From the NCBI RefSeq assembly GCF_003390375.1, contig NZ_QUOT01000001.1, forward strand, positions 868,001 through 932,000: 64,000 nucleotides of DNA, read 5' to 3'. Positions 41,635 through 49,980 of the stretch are shown here, piece after piece (the stretch's first letter is position 1; the number at the start of each line of letters is the position of its first letter). Source of the stretch: Thalassotalea euphylliae (GTDB lineage Bacteria > Pseudomonadota > Gammaproteobacteria > Enterobacterales > Alteromonadaceae). The position numbers were made by a program, and so were the translations under genes. A model generated the notes under the pieces. It was not told the origin of the DNA, did not search any database, and was given only the letters and a program-made list of their open reading frames with translations.

Positions 41635-42432
41635 TTAGTGTAAAATTGTATTGGAAATTTTTATATTATCTAATTGTATTTTTAGTATTTGTGCTGCCGG
41701 ATCTTGTGGGCATTCATTCACAAAATATTGATAATCATCGTACGCCACTTTAAAGCAATCGAGTTGATGAAGCAAAAACCCGCGATCGCGACGCTGGAAT
41801 GGATCATCAGGCTTTAAGGTAATTAACACATCAACACAACGCAGCGCTTCTGTGTATTGTTGCGCGTCAATTAGCGCATTTTTCAACGCGCTAAGGTACT
41901 CCACCAACACCGCTTTGGTGTCCATGGATTCAAGATATTCTGAAGGTTCTTGCGGTAATTCGTCTAAGCGAGTATCTAACTCTTCCCAGTTAAGTGACTC
42001 ACCATTAAGCGGATCGAAAATAATGGCAAACTGCTGATCACAAATCAGCCTTAACATGACCTTTTCTGGTACAAAAACGAGATCAATTTCAAAGCCACAT
42101 TGTTCGCCTATCGTTTTAAATACAACGGCTTTTAGTACAGGGTGAATTTCACGGTGTGAAACTGCTTCAGCAAGTTTTAATGCAGCTACAGGCCAGCTAT
42201 TTCTTTTCGTTTCAATAAACAATAAATCAAGAAACAGCAAATTAATGAAATGTTCCGCTTGTGCCAACGGCTCTTCTATATCCGCCAGCTCTTGCTCGCA
42301 ATATTCCACCATTTCGTCAATCAGAGGGAGTACCGATGACTTATGTTCAAAGATAAATTCTTCAACAAGCATAACTGCACGCAGCAAGTCTTCTCGTTCG
42401 GTATTTATTTCAGACAACAACAAATCATTCAT
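41635..42432 (-). CDS. sirB1: SirB1 family protein (transglutaminase-like with TPR)
   Basis: 265 residues from the ATG at 42432; a TTG seven codons earlier is possible and neither has a strong ribosome site. The Transglut_core2 region spans about 30-180 (HFINLLFLDLLFIETKRNSWPVAALK, LVFVPEKVMLRLICDQQFAIIFDPLNGESLNW), followed by a tetratricopeptide-like C-terminus (ALIDAQQYTEALRCVDVLITLKPDDPFQRRDRGFLL). The catalytic Cys of transglutaminases is not obvious. Function unproven despite the old Salmonella invasion-regulator name. Position matches E. coli ychA between sirB2 and kdsA. Confidence 0.9.
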   Translation of the reverse strand: MNDLLLSEINTEREDLLRAVMLVEEFIFEHKSSVLPLIDEMVEYCEQELADIEEPLAQAEHFINLLFLDLLFIETKRNSWPVAALKLAEAVSHREIHPVLKAVVFKTIGEQCGFEIDLVFVPEKVMLRLICDQQFAIIFDPLNGESLNWEELDTRLDELPQEPSEYLESMDTKAVLVEYLSALKNALIDAQQYTEALRCVDVLITLKPDDPFQRRDRGFLLHQLDCFKVAYDDYQYFVNECPQDPAAQILKIQLDNIKISNTILH

Positions 42433-42498
42433 GAAAAGAAAAATTAGACCCAATAAAAACTAAAGGGACAATATGGGGATGGAAAACTACAAATTAAA

Positions 42499-42522
42499 GG
42501 GCTGAATAAAATTGTTCAGCCC
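42499..42522 (-). terminator. Hairpin between sirB2 and sirB1
   Basis: GGGCTGAA (42499-42506) pairs with TTCAGCCC (42515-42522); on the minus strand it is followed by TTTAATTTG. It may partially terminate transcripts coming from sirB2. Confidence 0.55.
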
Positions 42523-42561
42523 AACTGCTTATTTACTAGACGTTAACTTTCAAAAAGACAG

Positions 42562-42924
42562 TTAAAAGAAGAAGGTTTCTTTGGTATGAGCGATTTTAAA
42601 GACCAGCATAACCCAGCCCATTGCTCCGACATAACCGAAAATCTGCATGGTGCGATTGCGAGCGAATTTTAAGGCATAGATGCCAGTAAAGATATAAGCG
42701 ACTATCGCCATCAGCTTTTCAGCTAACCACAACTGCTCTGTTGGATTCAATGCTAGTTTTACCGCCATCACAACACCAATACCGAGTAAAAACGTATCAA
42801 TTACGTGCGGAGATATCTTCACCCATTTTTTGTCTAGCATTTGCGGTGATTTCAGTAACCAGAAAAAGCGCAATGTAAAAAAGCTTACGCTGATAATTGC
42901 CAGCGTCATGTGTAAGTGTTTCAT
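42562..42924 (-). CDS. sirB2: SirB2 family membrane protein
   Basis: 120 residues, four hydrophobic helices (about 2-22, 40-58, 66-86, 95-112). The pattern KHLHMTLAIISVSFFTLRFFW, KISPHVIDTFLLGIGV and LKFARNRTMQIFGYVGA is that of SirB2/YchQ proteins of unknown function. Located between prmC and sirB1 as in E. coli, but separated from prmC by a MITE-like repeat. Confidence 0.92.
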   Translation of the reverse strand: MKHLHMTLAIISVSFFTLRFFWLLKSPQMLDKKWVKISPHVIDTFLLGIGVVMAVKLALNPTEQLWLAEKLMAIVAYIFTGIYALKFARNRTMQIFGYVGAMGWVMLVFKIAHTKETFFF

Positions 42925-42963
42925 ATTTCTACCTTAATGGTGTGCCCTAGAAAATTATTGTTA

Positions 42964-43230
42964 TATACCCATGCGACTTCAAAGAGCTTGTTTCAGTTGG
43001 AATTAAAAGCGGTTTAGGCAAGGCATTGATTACAGAGAATGGTCGTTCCCTTGTCACAATCAATAACGCAGCATAAATCGCTTTTAAACCAACCCTTTGG
43101 GCGCTTCACAGGAACTCACTCTATGCGTTGCAGCTTATTGAAAGGGAATGACCATTCCGGCAAGCTGCGCCTTGATATTGAGCCCCTGTGACAGCGCTGA
43201 AATCAAGCTTCTTGATGTAGCATGGGTATA
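42964..43230. mobile_element. MITE-like element B
   Basis: 267 bases with 27-base inverted ends (42964-42990 and 43204-43230) matching at 23 of 27, starting TATACCCATGC and ending inward AGCTTG. A second internal inverted pair is present (GAATGGTCGTTCCCTT near 43040, its near-complement near 43140). No coding frame. It fills the 337-base gap between sirB2 and prmC. Confidence 0.62.
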
Positions 43231-43261
43231 ACATTAGGCCAAAGCTGTTAACTCAGCCTAA

Positions 43262-44167
43262 TTAAGCTAAGCATGCCCAAGTTATCCGATCATTGCCAGC
43301 TAAGTCTTGCTCAGTCTGTGCATTTTGATAGCCGTTGGCAATCAGAATACCCCTTACTGCTTGGCCTTGCTGATAGCCATGTTCGAGATATATTGCGCCG
43401 CCGCTAGCAAGGTAACTTTTCGCTTCACTAACGATATGCTCAATATCAGCAAGCCCTTGATTATCCGCAACCAGCGCAGATTTCGGTTCAAATCTCACAT
43501 CGCCAGCCACTAAATGTGGATCAGCTTCATCAATATACGGTGGGTTGCTTACAATGATATCAAACTTATCTTCGTTGCTTTGCGCATTGACCTCGCTAAA
43601 CCAATCAGACTGATAAATCTTAACGTGATTAAGCGCTAAATGCTGTGCATTTCGCTGCGCCAATTTTACCGCATCAGGATTAAAATCAACTGCTTGCACT
43701 TGCCAACTAGGATTTTCTGAGGCCAGTGCTAAGGCGATTGCACCTGTGCCAGTTCCTAAGTCTAATAGTTGTAGGTTGCCTTTATCATGGTTTGGCGAAT
43801 AATTAGGCTGATGATTAGCTTGATGATTAGCTAAAACCAACTCAATCAAGGTTTCGGTATCTGGGCGTGGGATGAGCGTTGAAGGTGCAACAAAAAATGG
43901 CAGCGACCAAAACTCTTTAACACCAACAATATAAGCAATTGGCTCGCCTGCTAAACGTCTATCGAGCATTTGTTGAAATGCGCTTAATTGAACTTCGGTG
44001 AGCTGCTTATCGTGCCAAGTAATAAGATAAGTTAAGGTTTGCTCAAATACGTCGGCAAGCAGTACTTTCGCATCAAGCAAGGGGGAGTCAGAGACATCAG
44101 CAAGCTGCTTGCTTGCTGATGCTAAAACAACTTCTATGCTAGGAAGTACTTCACTGTTCAAAACCAA
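43262..44167 (-). CDS. prmC: Peptide chain release factor N5-glutamine methyltransferase
   Basis: Methylates the GGQ glutamine of RF1 and RF2 with SAM. 301 residues: N-terminal helical domain (1-85, ending AYIVGVKEFWSLPF), SAM-binding LLDLGTGTGAIALALA and the signature IVSNPPYID. A repetitive His/Asn stretch (HQANHQPNYSPNH) enlarges the loop before the SAM domain. It follows its substrate gene prfA with an 11-base gap, as in E. coli. Confidence 0.96.
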   Translation of the reverse strand: MVLNSEVLPSIEVVLASASKQLADVSDSPLLDAKVLLADVFEQTLTYLITWHDKQLTEVQLSAFQQMLDRRLAGEPIAYIVGVKEFWSLPFFVAPSTLIPRPDTETLIELVLANHQANHQPNYSPNHDKGNLQLLDLGTGTGAIALALASENPSWQVQAVDFNPDAVKLAQRNAQHLALNHVKIYQSDWFSEVNAQSNEDKFDIIVSNPPYIDEADPHLVAGDVRFEPKSALVADNQGLADIEHIVSEAKSYLASGGAIYLEHGYQQGQAVRGILIANGYQNAQTEQDLAGNDRITWACLA

Positions 44168-44178
44168 AACTCGACAGT

Positions 44179-45267
44179 TTAGTTTTGATCAGCAAGTGAC
44201 GCTAATAAGTCTGCTTGGTTTTCTTGAAGGATTGGCTCCATCACCAACTGCAAGTTACCTTCAATCACTTCGTTTAAGCGATATAAAGTTAAGTTAATGC
44301 GGTGGTCTGTCATACGCCCTTGCGGGTAGTTGTAAGTGCGAATACGCTCAGAGCGATCACCACTAGCGACTAGGCTGCGACGTGACGACTCTTCTTCTGC
44401 GCGGCGCTTGTCATCTTCCGCTTGTTGTAAACGTGCTTGTAGCACAGACATCGCTTGTGCACGGTTTTTATGTTGTGAACGTTGATCCTGACATTCCACC
44501 ACCAAGCCGGTTGGAATGTGGGTAATACGAATAGCAGAGTCGGTTTTGTTAACGTGCTGACCACCAGCACCAGAGGCGCGGAAAGTATCGACTTTTAAGT
44601 CAGCTTTGTTAATTTCAATCGCTTCAGATTCCGGAATTTCTGGCATTACCACGACAGTACAAGCAGAGGTATGGACACGACCTTGTGATTCAGTTTCTGG
44701 TACACGTTGCACGCGGTGACCACCCGACTCGAACTTCATCTCACCGTAAACGCCTTCGCCGTTAATTTTTGCGATGATTTCTTTGTAGCCGCCCTGCTCA
44801 CTTTCATTCATGTTCATTACTTCCACTTTCCAGCCTTTTTTCTCGGCATAGCGGCTGTACATGCGGAAAATATCACCAGCGAAAATAGCAGCTTCATCAC
44901 CACCGGCACCAGCGCGAATCTCAACGAAGCAGTTGTTATCATCGTTAGGATCTTTCGGCAGTAAGAGAATTTGTAGCTCTTGCTCTAGCTCTTCAATTGC
45001 CGCTTTTGCTGCTTTGTGCTCTTCTTGCGCCATTTCGCGCATATCTGGATCACTGTCTTTAAGCATTTCGTTGGCCATTTCCAAATCTTCTTCAGCAGAT
45101 TGGAAAGTTTGGAACACCTTAGTGGTGCCTTCTAGTTGAGAGAACTCTTTTGACAAGGCTTTGAACTTTTCCTGATCAGCAATGGTTTCAGGATCAGACA
45201 ATAACGCCTGTACTTCTTCAAAACGCTCAACTAAACCTTCGAGCTTGCGGTATACGGATTCTTTCAT
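44179..45267 (-). CDS. prfA: Peptide chain release factor 1
   Basis: Recognises UAA and UAG stop codons and triggers hydrolysis of peptidyl-tRNA. 362 residues, normal length. The catalytic loop SGAGGQHVNKTDSAIRITH is intact; RAGAGGDEAAIFAGDIFRMY starts the core and RTYNYPQGRMTDHR is near the C-terminus; the anticodon-like PxT region is in the central part (VPETESQGRVHTS). Lies between hemA (33 bases upstream) and prmC. Confidence 0.98.
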   Translation of the reverse strand: MKESVYRKLEGLVERFEEVQALLSDPETIADQEKFKALSKEFSQLEGTTKVFQTFQSAEEDLEMANEMLKDSDPDMREMAQEEHKAAKAAIEELEQELQILLLPKDPNDDNNCFVEIRAGAGGDEAAIFAGDIFRMYSRYAEKKGWKVEVMNMNESEQGGYKEIIAKINGEGVYGEMKFESGGHRVQRVPETESQGRVHTSACTVVVMPEIPESEAIEINKADLKVDTFRASGAGGQHVNKTDSAIRITHIPTGLVVECQDQRSQHKNRAQAMSVLQARLQQAEDDKRRAEEESSRRSLVASGDRSERIRTYNYPQGRMTDHRINLTLYRLNEVIEGNLQLVMEPILQENQADLLASLADQN

Positions 45268-45300
45268 TTTGTTAATTGTCTTTTCTGATATCGCGAGAGT

Positions 45301-46572
45301 TTAGTTATTTGGCTTATCCAAATCAAAAATGTCGCGTAAATAAATGAGTTTATCGAGTTCGCCGCCTTGAGCAGCAGATTGCAGTGCACTAGTTGGCGCA
45401 TGCATTAATTTGTTTGTCAGCTTAGTGGCGAGCTCTGCCACTACCGCTTCTGGATTTTTGTTGTTGCTAAGCTGTGACAGTGCTTTTTCTAACAACACGT
45501 CACGCTCAGCCATGCATTGTTGGCGATAACTTAACACCGCATCTTGGGTATTTAAACCGCGCAACCATGACATAAACACGCCTGACTGCTCAGTCACGAT
45601 ACCTTCCGCTTGCACTGCAGCTTTACGGCGGTTTTCAATATTTTTCGCGATAATGCCCTGCAAGTCATCAACCGTGTATAAGAAGACATCTTCTAAATCG
45701 GATACTTGCTCTTCGATATCACGCGGTACAGCTAAGTCCACCATAAAAATAGGTTGATGTTTACGCTGCTCTAGTGCACTTTCCACCATACCTTTACCGA
45801 TAATAGGCAAAGTGCTACCTGTTGAGCTAATGACAATATCGGCTTTTGCCAAGTAGTCAGGAATTTGCGCTAGGGTGATGACATCTGCGCCAATTTGCTT
45901 TGCCATATTTTCCGCGCGAGAAATTGTACGGTTTGCTACTGTGATGCTACCAACATTATTGTCGTATAAATGCTTGGCAACCAGCTCAATAGTTTCGCCT
46001 GCGCCCACAAGCAGTACACGCGCATTTTTCAGGCTCGCAAAAATATGCTTAGCAAGGTTAACGGCTGCAAAAGCTACCGAAACCGCGCTTTCGCCAATTT
46101 CAGTTTCAGTGCGAACTTGTTTAGCGACACCAAAAGTGCGTTGGAATAACCGATCCATGACCAAAGCCATTGAACCCGCCGCTTTTGCTTGCGAGTAGGC
46201 TTGTTTCATTTGGCCTAGTATTTGTGGTTCGCCCAAGACTAGCGAATCTAAACCACACGCGACGCGCATCATGTGGTTTACCGCTTGTTTATCGGTGTGC
46301 CAATAAAGGCTTGGGATAATCGCACTAGCTGGAATATTGTGGTATTGCTCGAGCCAGTTAACGACTTTCGCTTGCGTTGCTTCTAAGCTTTTGTCTTGAA
46401 CCAAGTAAAGTTCAGTGCGGTTACAGGTCGATAAAATTGCTGCTTCATTACATTCCACTTGCGCTAGCATCTCTTGCAACGCTGAGCTTAATTGGTCGGG
46501 GTTAAAAGAGATTTTCTCTCGAACCGACACGGGTGCAGTTTTATGATTGATACCAACAGCTAGTATGGACAT
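45301..46572 (-). CDS. hemA: Glutamyl-tRNA reductase
   Basis: First enzyme of the C5 haem pathway: NADPH-dependent reduction of glutamyl-tRNA to glutamate-1-semialdehyde. 423 residues. Motifs: GINHKTAPVSVREKISF, the catalytic Cys in LSTCNRTELYL, GLDSLVLGEPQILGQMK, and the NADPH site VLLVGAGETIELVAKHL. The N-terminal region (SILAVGINHK) is where FtsH/Lon-dependent control acts in enterics. Divergent from lolB across 536 bases, the arrangement found in E. coli. Confidence 0.97.
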   Translation of the reverse strand: MSILAVGINHKTAPVSVREKISFNPDQLSSALQEMLAQVECNEAAILSTCNRTELYLVQDKSLEATQAKVVNWLEQYHNIPASAIIPSLYWHTDKQAVNHMMRVACGLDSLVLGEPQILGQMKQAYSQAKAAGSMALVMDRLFQRTFGVAKQVRTETEIGESAVSVAFAAVNLAKHIFASLKNARVLLVGAGETIELVAKHLYDNNVGSITVANRTISRAENMAKQIGADVITLAQIPDYLAKADIVISSTGSTLPIIGKGMVESALEQRKHQPIFMVDLAVPRDIEEQVSDLEDVFLYTVDDLQGIIAKNIENRRKAAVQAEGIVTEQSGVFMSWLRGLNTQDAVLSYRQQCMAERDVLLEKALSQLSNNKNPEAVVAELATKLTNKLMHAPTSALQSAAQGGELDKLIYLRDIFDLDKPNN

Positions 46573-47108
46573 TTCGTAATTTCAGCCTAACGCAGAATGT
46601 AAATTTGGTCTTTAAAACCAAATATTGGGTAAGCGAGAGTTTTTCTTTACTCAGCCATGTCCAACTATATCAGCCTGTGCTGATTGCAAATTGAACTAGC
46701 TTAAGTATAGGAAAAATACCCAGAAAAAATTTGGCGCTAATTTTACGGAAAATTGCTCGTGATTGAAAGTGGCTAACCATTACTATATTTAAATATAACA
46801 ATAGAAAAAACGAATCATCAATTAAGTTAGTAGTAGCGTTGTTTGTGAAGTCATCACTAAATTAAAAGTGACTTTAAAATAAGAACTAACCGCATTCTTA
46901 TTCATTAGGTGATGAATTAATCCACTTTACTTTCCAAATATAATTCATTGGTGTTAGTTGCTAGCTATTTGCGCTACCATTTCGGCTAAGTAAACTTACC
47001 ATTTAGTCACTCATACATTCCATGAAACAAGCTTTGCAATTAGTTATGTCTCGCCAATATTCGCCAGTAACACTGTCATTAAATTTAGAGCTATTGATAG
47101 CTAAGACG
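46573..47108. other. hemA-lolB divergent control region
   Basis: AT-rich gap without a gene. It must hold both promoters. A near-palindrome TTCAT-TAGGTG-ATGAA lies at about 46901-46916, and a bulged hairpin (AAGTC with GACTT) near 46856-46875. Nothing here can be assigned more precisely. Confidence 0.4.
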
Positions 47109-47717
47109 ATGAACAGTCATTTGTTAATGGGGTTAATAGTGTGCTTAACGCTAATGCTTGGGGGTTGCGCCCAGCTAGGTAGCTTTGGCAAACAACAAAA
47201 CTATGATCCAAGCACAGATCGCACAGAGCTACTAAGCAATATTAATGACTGGCAAATAAAAGGACAAATTGCCTTTATTCAGCCAAGTAAACGTGAAAAG
47301 GCTAGTATTTTTTGGCAGCACGGCGAAGATAACCAAACACTTAATTTAACCACTTATTTAGGCATCAATGTGATGTCACTGGAAAGTATTAACGGTTCAC
47401 ATCAACTAACTATTGATGGCAAAGATTATCAAACCCGTAACCTTGACCAACTTATTTGGCAACTAACTGGCCTTACTTTTCCCAGCGATGCGTTGACACA
47501 TTGGATCAAGGCCGTACCTTATTCAGACAGCGATGAAATAAACTTATCGGCTGAAAGCCAATTACCTGCAACGATCACTAGCTATTACAATAATCAGCAA
47601 TGGCGAGTGCAATACAGTCGCTACCAAGAATTTCAAGGCGTGCAACTGCCAACTAGCATCTTAATTAAACAGCAAGGCTTAACCATTAAGCTGGCAATAA
47701 GGCAATGGCAAATTTGA
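47109..47717 (+). CDS. lolB: Outer membrane lipoprotein receptor LolB
   Basis: Accepts lipoproteins from LolA and inserts them in the outer membrane. The ATG at 47109 gives a standard lipoprotein signal (MNSHLLMGLIVCLTLMLGGC, lipobox LGGC) and 202 residues, close to the usual 207; a longer frame from 47022 would add 29 residues in front and was rejected, though neither has a strong ribosome site. Matching segments: NINDWQIKGQIAFIQPSKREKASIFW, LDQLIWQLTGLTFPSDALTHWIKAVP and a C-terminal LPTSILIKQQGLTIKLAI. Upstream of ispE as in E. coli. Confidence 0.92.
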   Translation: MNSHLLMGLIVCLTLMLGGCAQLGSFGKQQNYDPSTDRTELLSNINDWQIKGQIAFIQPSKREKASIFWQHGEDNQTLNLTTYLGINVMSLESINGSHQLTIDGKDYQTRNLDQLIWQLTGLTFPSDALTHWIKAVPYSDSDEINLSAESQLPATITSYYNNQQWRVQYSRYQEFQGVQLPTSILIKQQGLTIKLAIRQWQI

Positions 47718-47825
47718 TTGTGCAGCTAAAGCTTTTCCATAATCAATCCGCTAAGCGGCTCGCTTCAATGAATGAAAACCAAACTCAGCATTAACTTCTA
47801 ACCACGAACTAAAGCCACCTGTTAA

Positions 47826-48689
47826 ATGATAAATACAACCTACACGTTACCCTCTCCGGCCAAGCTTAATTTATTTTTACACGTTAACGGTCGCAGACCA
47901 GACGGGTATCACGAACTGCAAACCTTGTTTCAGTTTCTCGACTACAGCGACACCATTTCACTCACGCTAACTGACGATAATAAAATTACCCTAGCGACAC
48001 CAATTGATGGTGTCGCCGAAGCAGATAACCTAATTGTTAGAGCCGCTAAAATGCTTGAGCCGCTAAAAAGTAACAATTTAGGAATAAACATTGCCATCAA
48101 TAAAGTGCTACCGATGGGCGGTGGTTTGGGTGGCGGCTCGTCAAATGCCGCGACCATTTTGTTGGCATTGAATGAGCTTTGGCAGCTTAAGTTACCGCTG
48201 GAAAAGCTTGCTGAGTTGGGCTTATCGCTAGGGGCTGACGTGCCGATTTTCGTGCGCGGCTTTGCTGCCTTTGCAGAAGGTGTTGGCGAACAATTAGTAC
48301 CCGCAGAACCTGCAGAGTGCTGGTACCTAGTAAGCAAGCCAGAAGTGCACATTTCCACCCAAGAAGTATTCCAAAGTGATGATTTACCTAGAAATACTAA
48401 GAAAATTTCGGCTTTTGAGCTAAACACTGATCACCGTCAAAATGATTGCGAAGTGGTGGTAACAAAACACTACCCTGAGGTTGCCAAGCTGTTGGCGACA
48501 TTGTTAGAATACGCGCCGTCTCGAATGACGGGTACAGGGGCATGCATTTTTACCGCTTGTACCAGTGAGCAAGAGGCTTGCGATATTCAAGCTCAACTGC
48601 CTAACAACATTGAGTCGTTTGTCGCTAAAGGTGTCAACCAATCGCCTACCCATTCTGCGTTAGAAACACTGCGCAAAAATCTGGGTTAA
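47826..48689 (+). CDS. ispE: 4-diphosphocytidyl-2-C-methyl-D-erythritol kinase
   Basis: GHMP kinase of the non-mevalonate isoprenoid pathway. 287 residues: SPAKLNLFLHVNGRRPDGYHEL at the N-terminus, the ATP-binding PMGGGLGGGSSNAAT, LSLGADVPIFV and the C-terminal MTGTGACIFTA. Length and order of motifs canonical. 108 bases after lolB; prs follows 93 bases later. No tRNA lies between ispE and prs here. Confidence 0.97.
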   Translation: MINTTYTLPSPAKLNLFLHVNGRRPDGYHELQTLFQFLDYSDTISLTLTDDNKITLATPIDGVAEADNLIVRAAKMLEPLKSNNLGINIAINKVLPMGGGLGGGSSNAATILLALNELWQLKLPLEKLAELGLSLGADVPIFVRGFAAFAEGVGEQLVPAEPAECWYLVSKPEVHISTQEVFQSDDLPRNTKKISAFELNTDHRQNDCEVVVTKHYPEVAKLLATLLEYAPSRMTGTGACIFTACTSEQEACDIQAQLPNNIESFVAKGVNQSPTHSALETLRKNLG

Positions 48690-48782
48690 TTAACTGGCGA
48701 AATATGAATAGTTTGCTGATAGTTAAATCACGCTGGCTATCAGTGTTTACGTTTAATGTCATAAGCTTCTGAGGAACTTACA

Positions 48783-49733
48783 GTGCCTGACATGAAGATC
48801 TTTGCGGGTAACGCCACCCCTGAACTGGCTAAAAAAATTGCCGATCGCTTATATATCGGTTTAGGTGAAGCGAAAGTAGGTAGTTTTAGTGACGGGGAAA
48901 TCAGTGTTGAAATCACTGAAAATGTTCGTGGTGCCGATGTGTTTATCATCCAATCAACTTGTGCACCTACTAACAATAACCTAATGGAATTGATTGTCAT
49001 GGTTGATGCCCTGCGCCGCGCTTCTGCAGGTCGTATCACCGCTGTTATGCCATACTTCGGCTACGCTCGCCAAGACCGTCGTGTACGCAGTGCTCGTGTA
49101 CCAATTACCGCTAAAGTAGTAGCAGACTTCCTTTCAAGCGTTGGTGTTGACCGTGTCCTAACTGTTGACCTACACGCAGAGCAAATTCAAGGCTTCTTCG
49201 ATGTACCAGTAGATAACGTTTTTGGTACTCCTATTCTGTTAGAAGACATGAAAACCCGCAATTTAGAAAACCCGGTAGTGGTTTCTCCTGATATCGGCGG
49301 TGTTGTACGTGCTCGCGCAGTAGCAAAATTACTTGATGACGCTGATTTAGCGATTATCGATAAGCGTCGCCCGAAAGCCAACGTTGCACAAGTAATGCAC
49401 ATTATCGGTGATGTTGAAGGTCGTGACTGTATTATCGTTGACGACATGATTGATACAGGTGGCACATTAGCGAAAGCTGCTGCTGCACTTAAAGATCACG
49501 GCGCGAAAAATGTTTACGCTTATGCAACACACCCAGTACTTTCTGGTAATGCAGCGCAGAACTTACGTGAGTCTGTGATTGATGAAGTCATTGTGACTGA
49601 CTCAATTCCATTATCAGATGAAATTAAAGCGTTAGGCGACCGTGTGAAGCAACTAACGTTGAGCGGTATGCTATCTGAAGCTATTCGCCGCGTAAGTAAC
49701 GAAGAGTCTATTTCTGCAATGTTTGAAGCTTAA
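48783..49733 (+). CDS. prs: Ribose-phosphate pyrophosphokinase
   Basis: Makes PRPP from ribose 5-phosphate and ATP, feeding purine, pyrimidine, NAD and (here physically near) histidine synthesis. The GTG at 48783 behind GAGG gives MPDMKIFAGN, matching the GTG-started E. coli Prs; 316 residues. Motifs: FSDGEISVEI, NNLMELIVMVDALRRASA, YFGYARQDRR, DLHAEQIQGFF and the PRPP loop IIVDDMIDTGGTL. Highly conserved. Terminator follows at 49757. Confidence 0.98.
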   Translation: MPDMKIFAGNATPELAKKIADRLYIGLGEAKVGSFSDGEISVEITENVRGADVFIIQSTCAPTNNNLMELIVMVDALRRASAGRITAVMPYFGYARQDRRVRSARVPITAKVVADFLSSVGVDRVLTVDLHAEQIQGFFDVPVDNVFGTPILLEDMKTRNLENPVVVSPDIGGVVRARAVAKLLDDADLAIIDKRRPKANVAQVMHIIGDVEGRDCIIVDDMIDTGGTLAKAAAALKDHGAKNVYAYATHPVLSGNAAQNLRESVIDEVIVTDSIPLSDEIKALGDRVKQLTLSGMLSEAIRRVSNEESISAMFEA

Positions 49734-49756
49734 TAGCAGTAAACATTAAAGACGTT

Positions 49757-49796
49757 AAAAGCCGTGCTCAAGCAAATGCTTGGCGCGGCTTTTTTG
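49757..49796 (+). terminator. Terminator of prs
   Basis: AAAAGCCG (49757-49764) pairs with CGGCTTTT (49786-49793) with additional internal pairing, followed by T and 24 bases after the stop. Confidence 0.88.
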
Positions 49797-49921
49797 TGCC
49801 TGTAAATTACATGAAAGGCGCTAATTCAATGATAGCGCCAGACTCTTGATTTGTTCTAGCTATCAATTCACGTTATGGATTCAACCCTTAGCGATGACTT
49901 TGTAGTTCATAATCTCGGATC

Positions 49922-49949
49922 AAAAGCGGCCTCAATTGAGGCCGCTTTT
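49922..49949. terminator. Terminator of topA (perfect 28-base palindrome)
   Basis: AAAAGCGGCCTCAA followed by its exact complement. GC stem with A/T ends on both strands; it lies 32 bases after topA. Confidence 0.85.
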
Positions 49950-49980
49950 AATTCTATGAGATTTACTCTAGATAACTAGT

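Noticed and set aside
43800..43835. Repeat TGATTAGCT inside prmC as evidence of an insertion event
   Set aside because: It is in frame, short, and only expands a surface loop before the SAM domain.
48690..48782. tRNA between ispE and prs, as in E. coli relatives
   Set aside because: No cloverleaf or T-loop motif in the 93-base gap.
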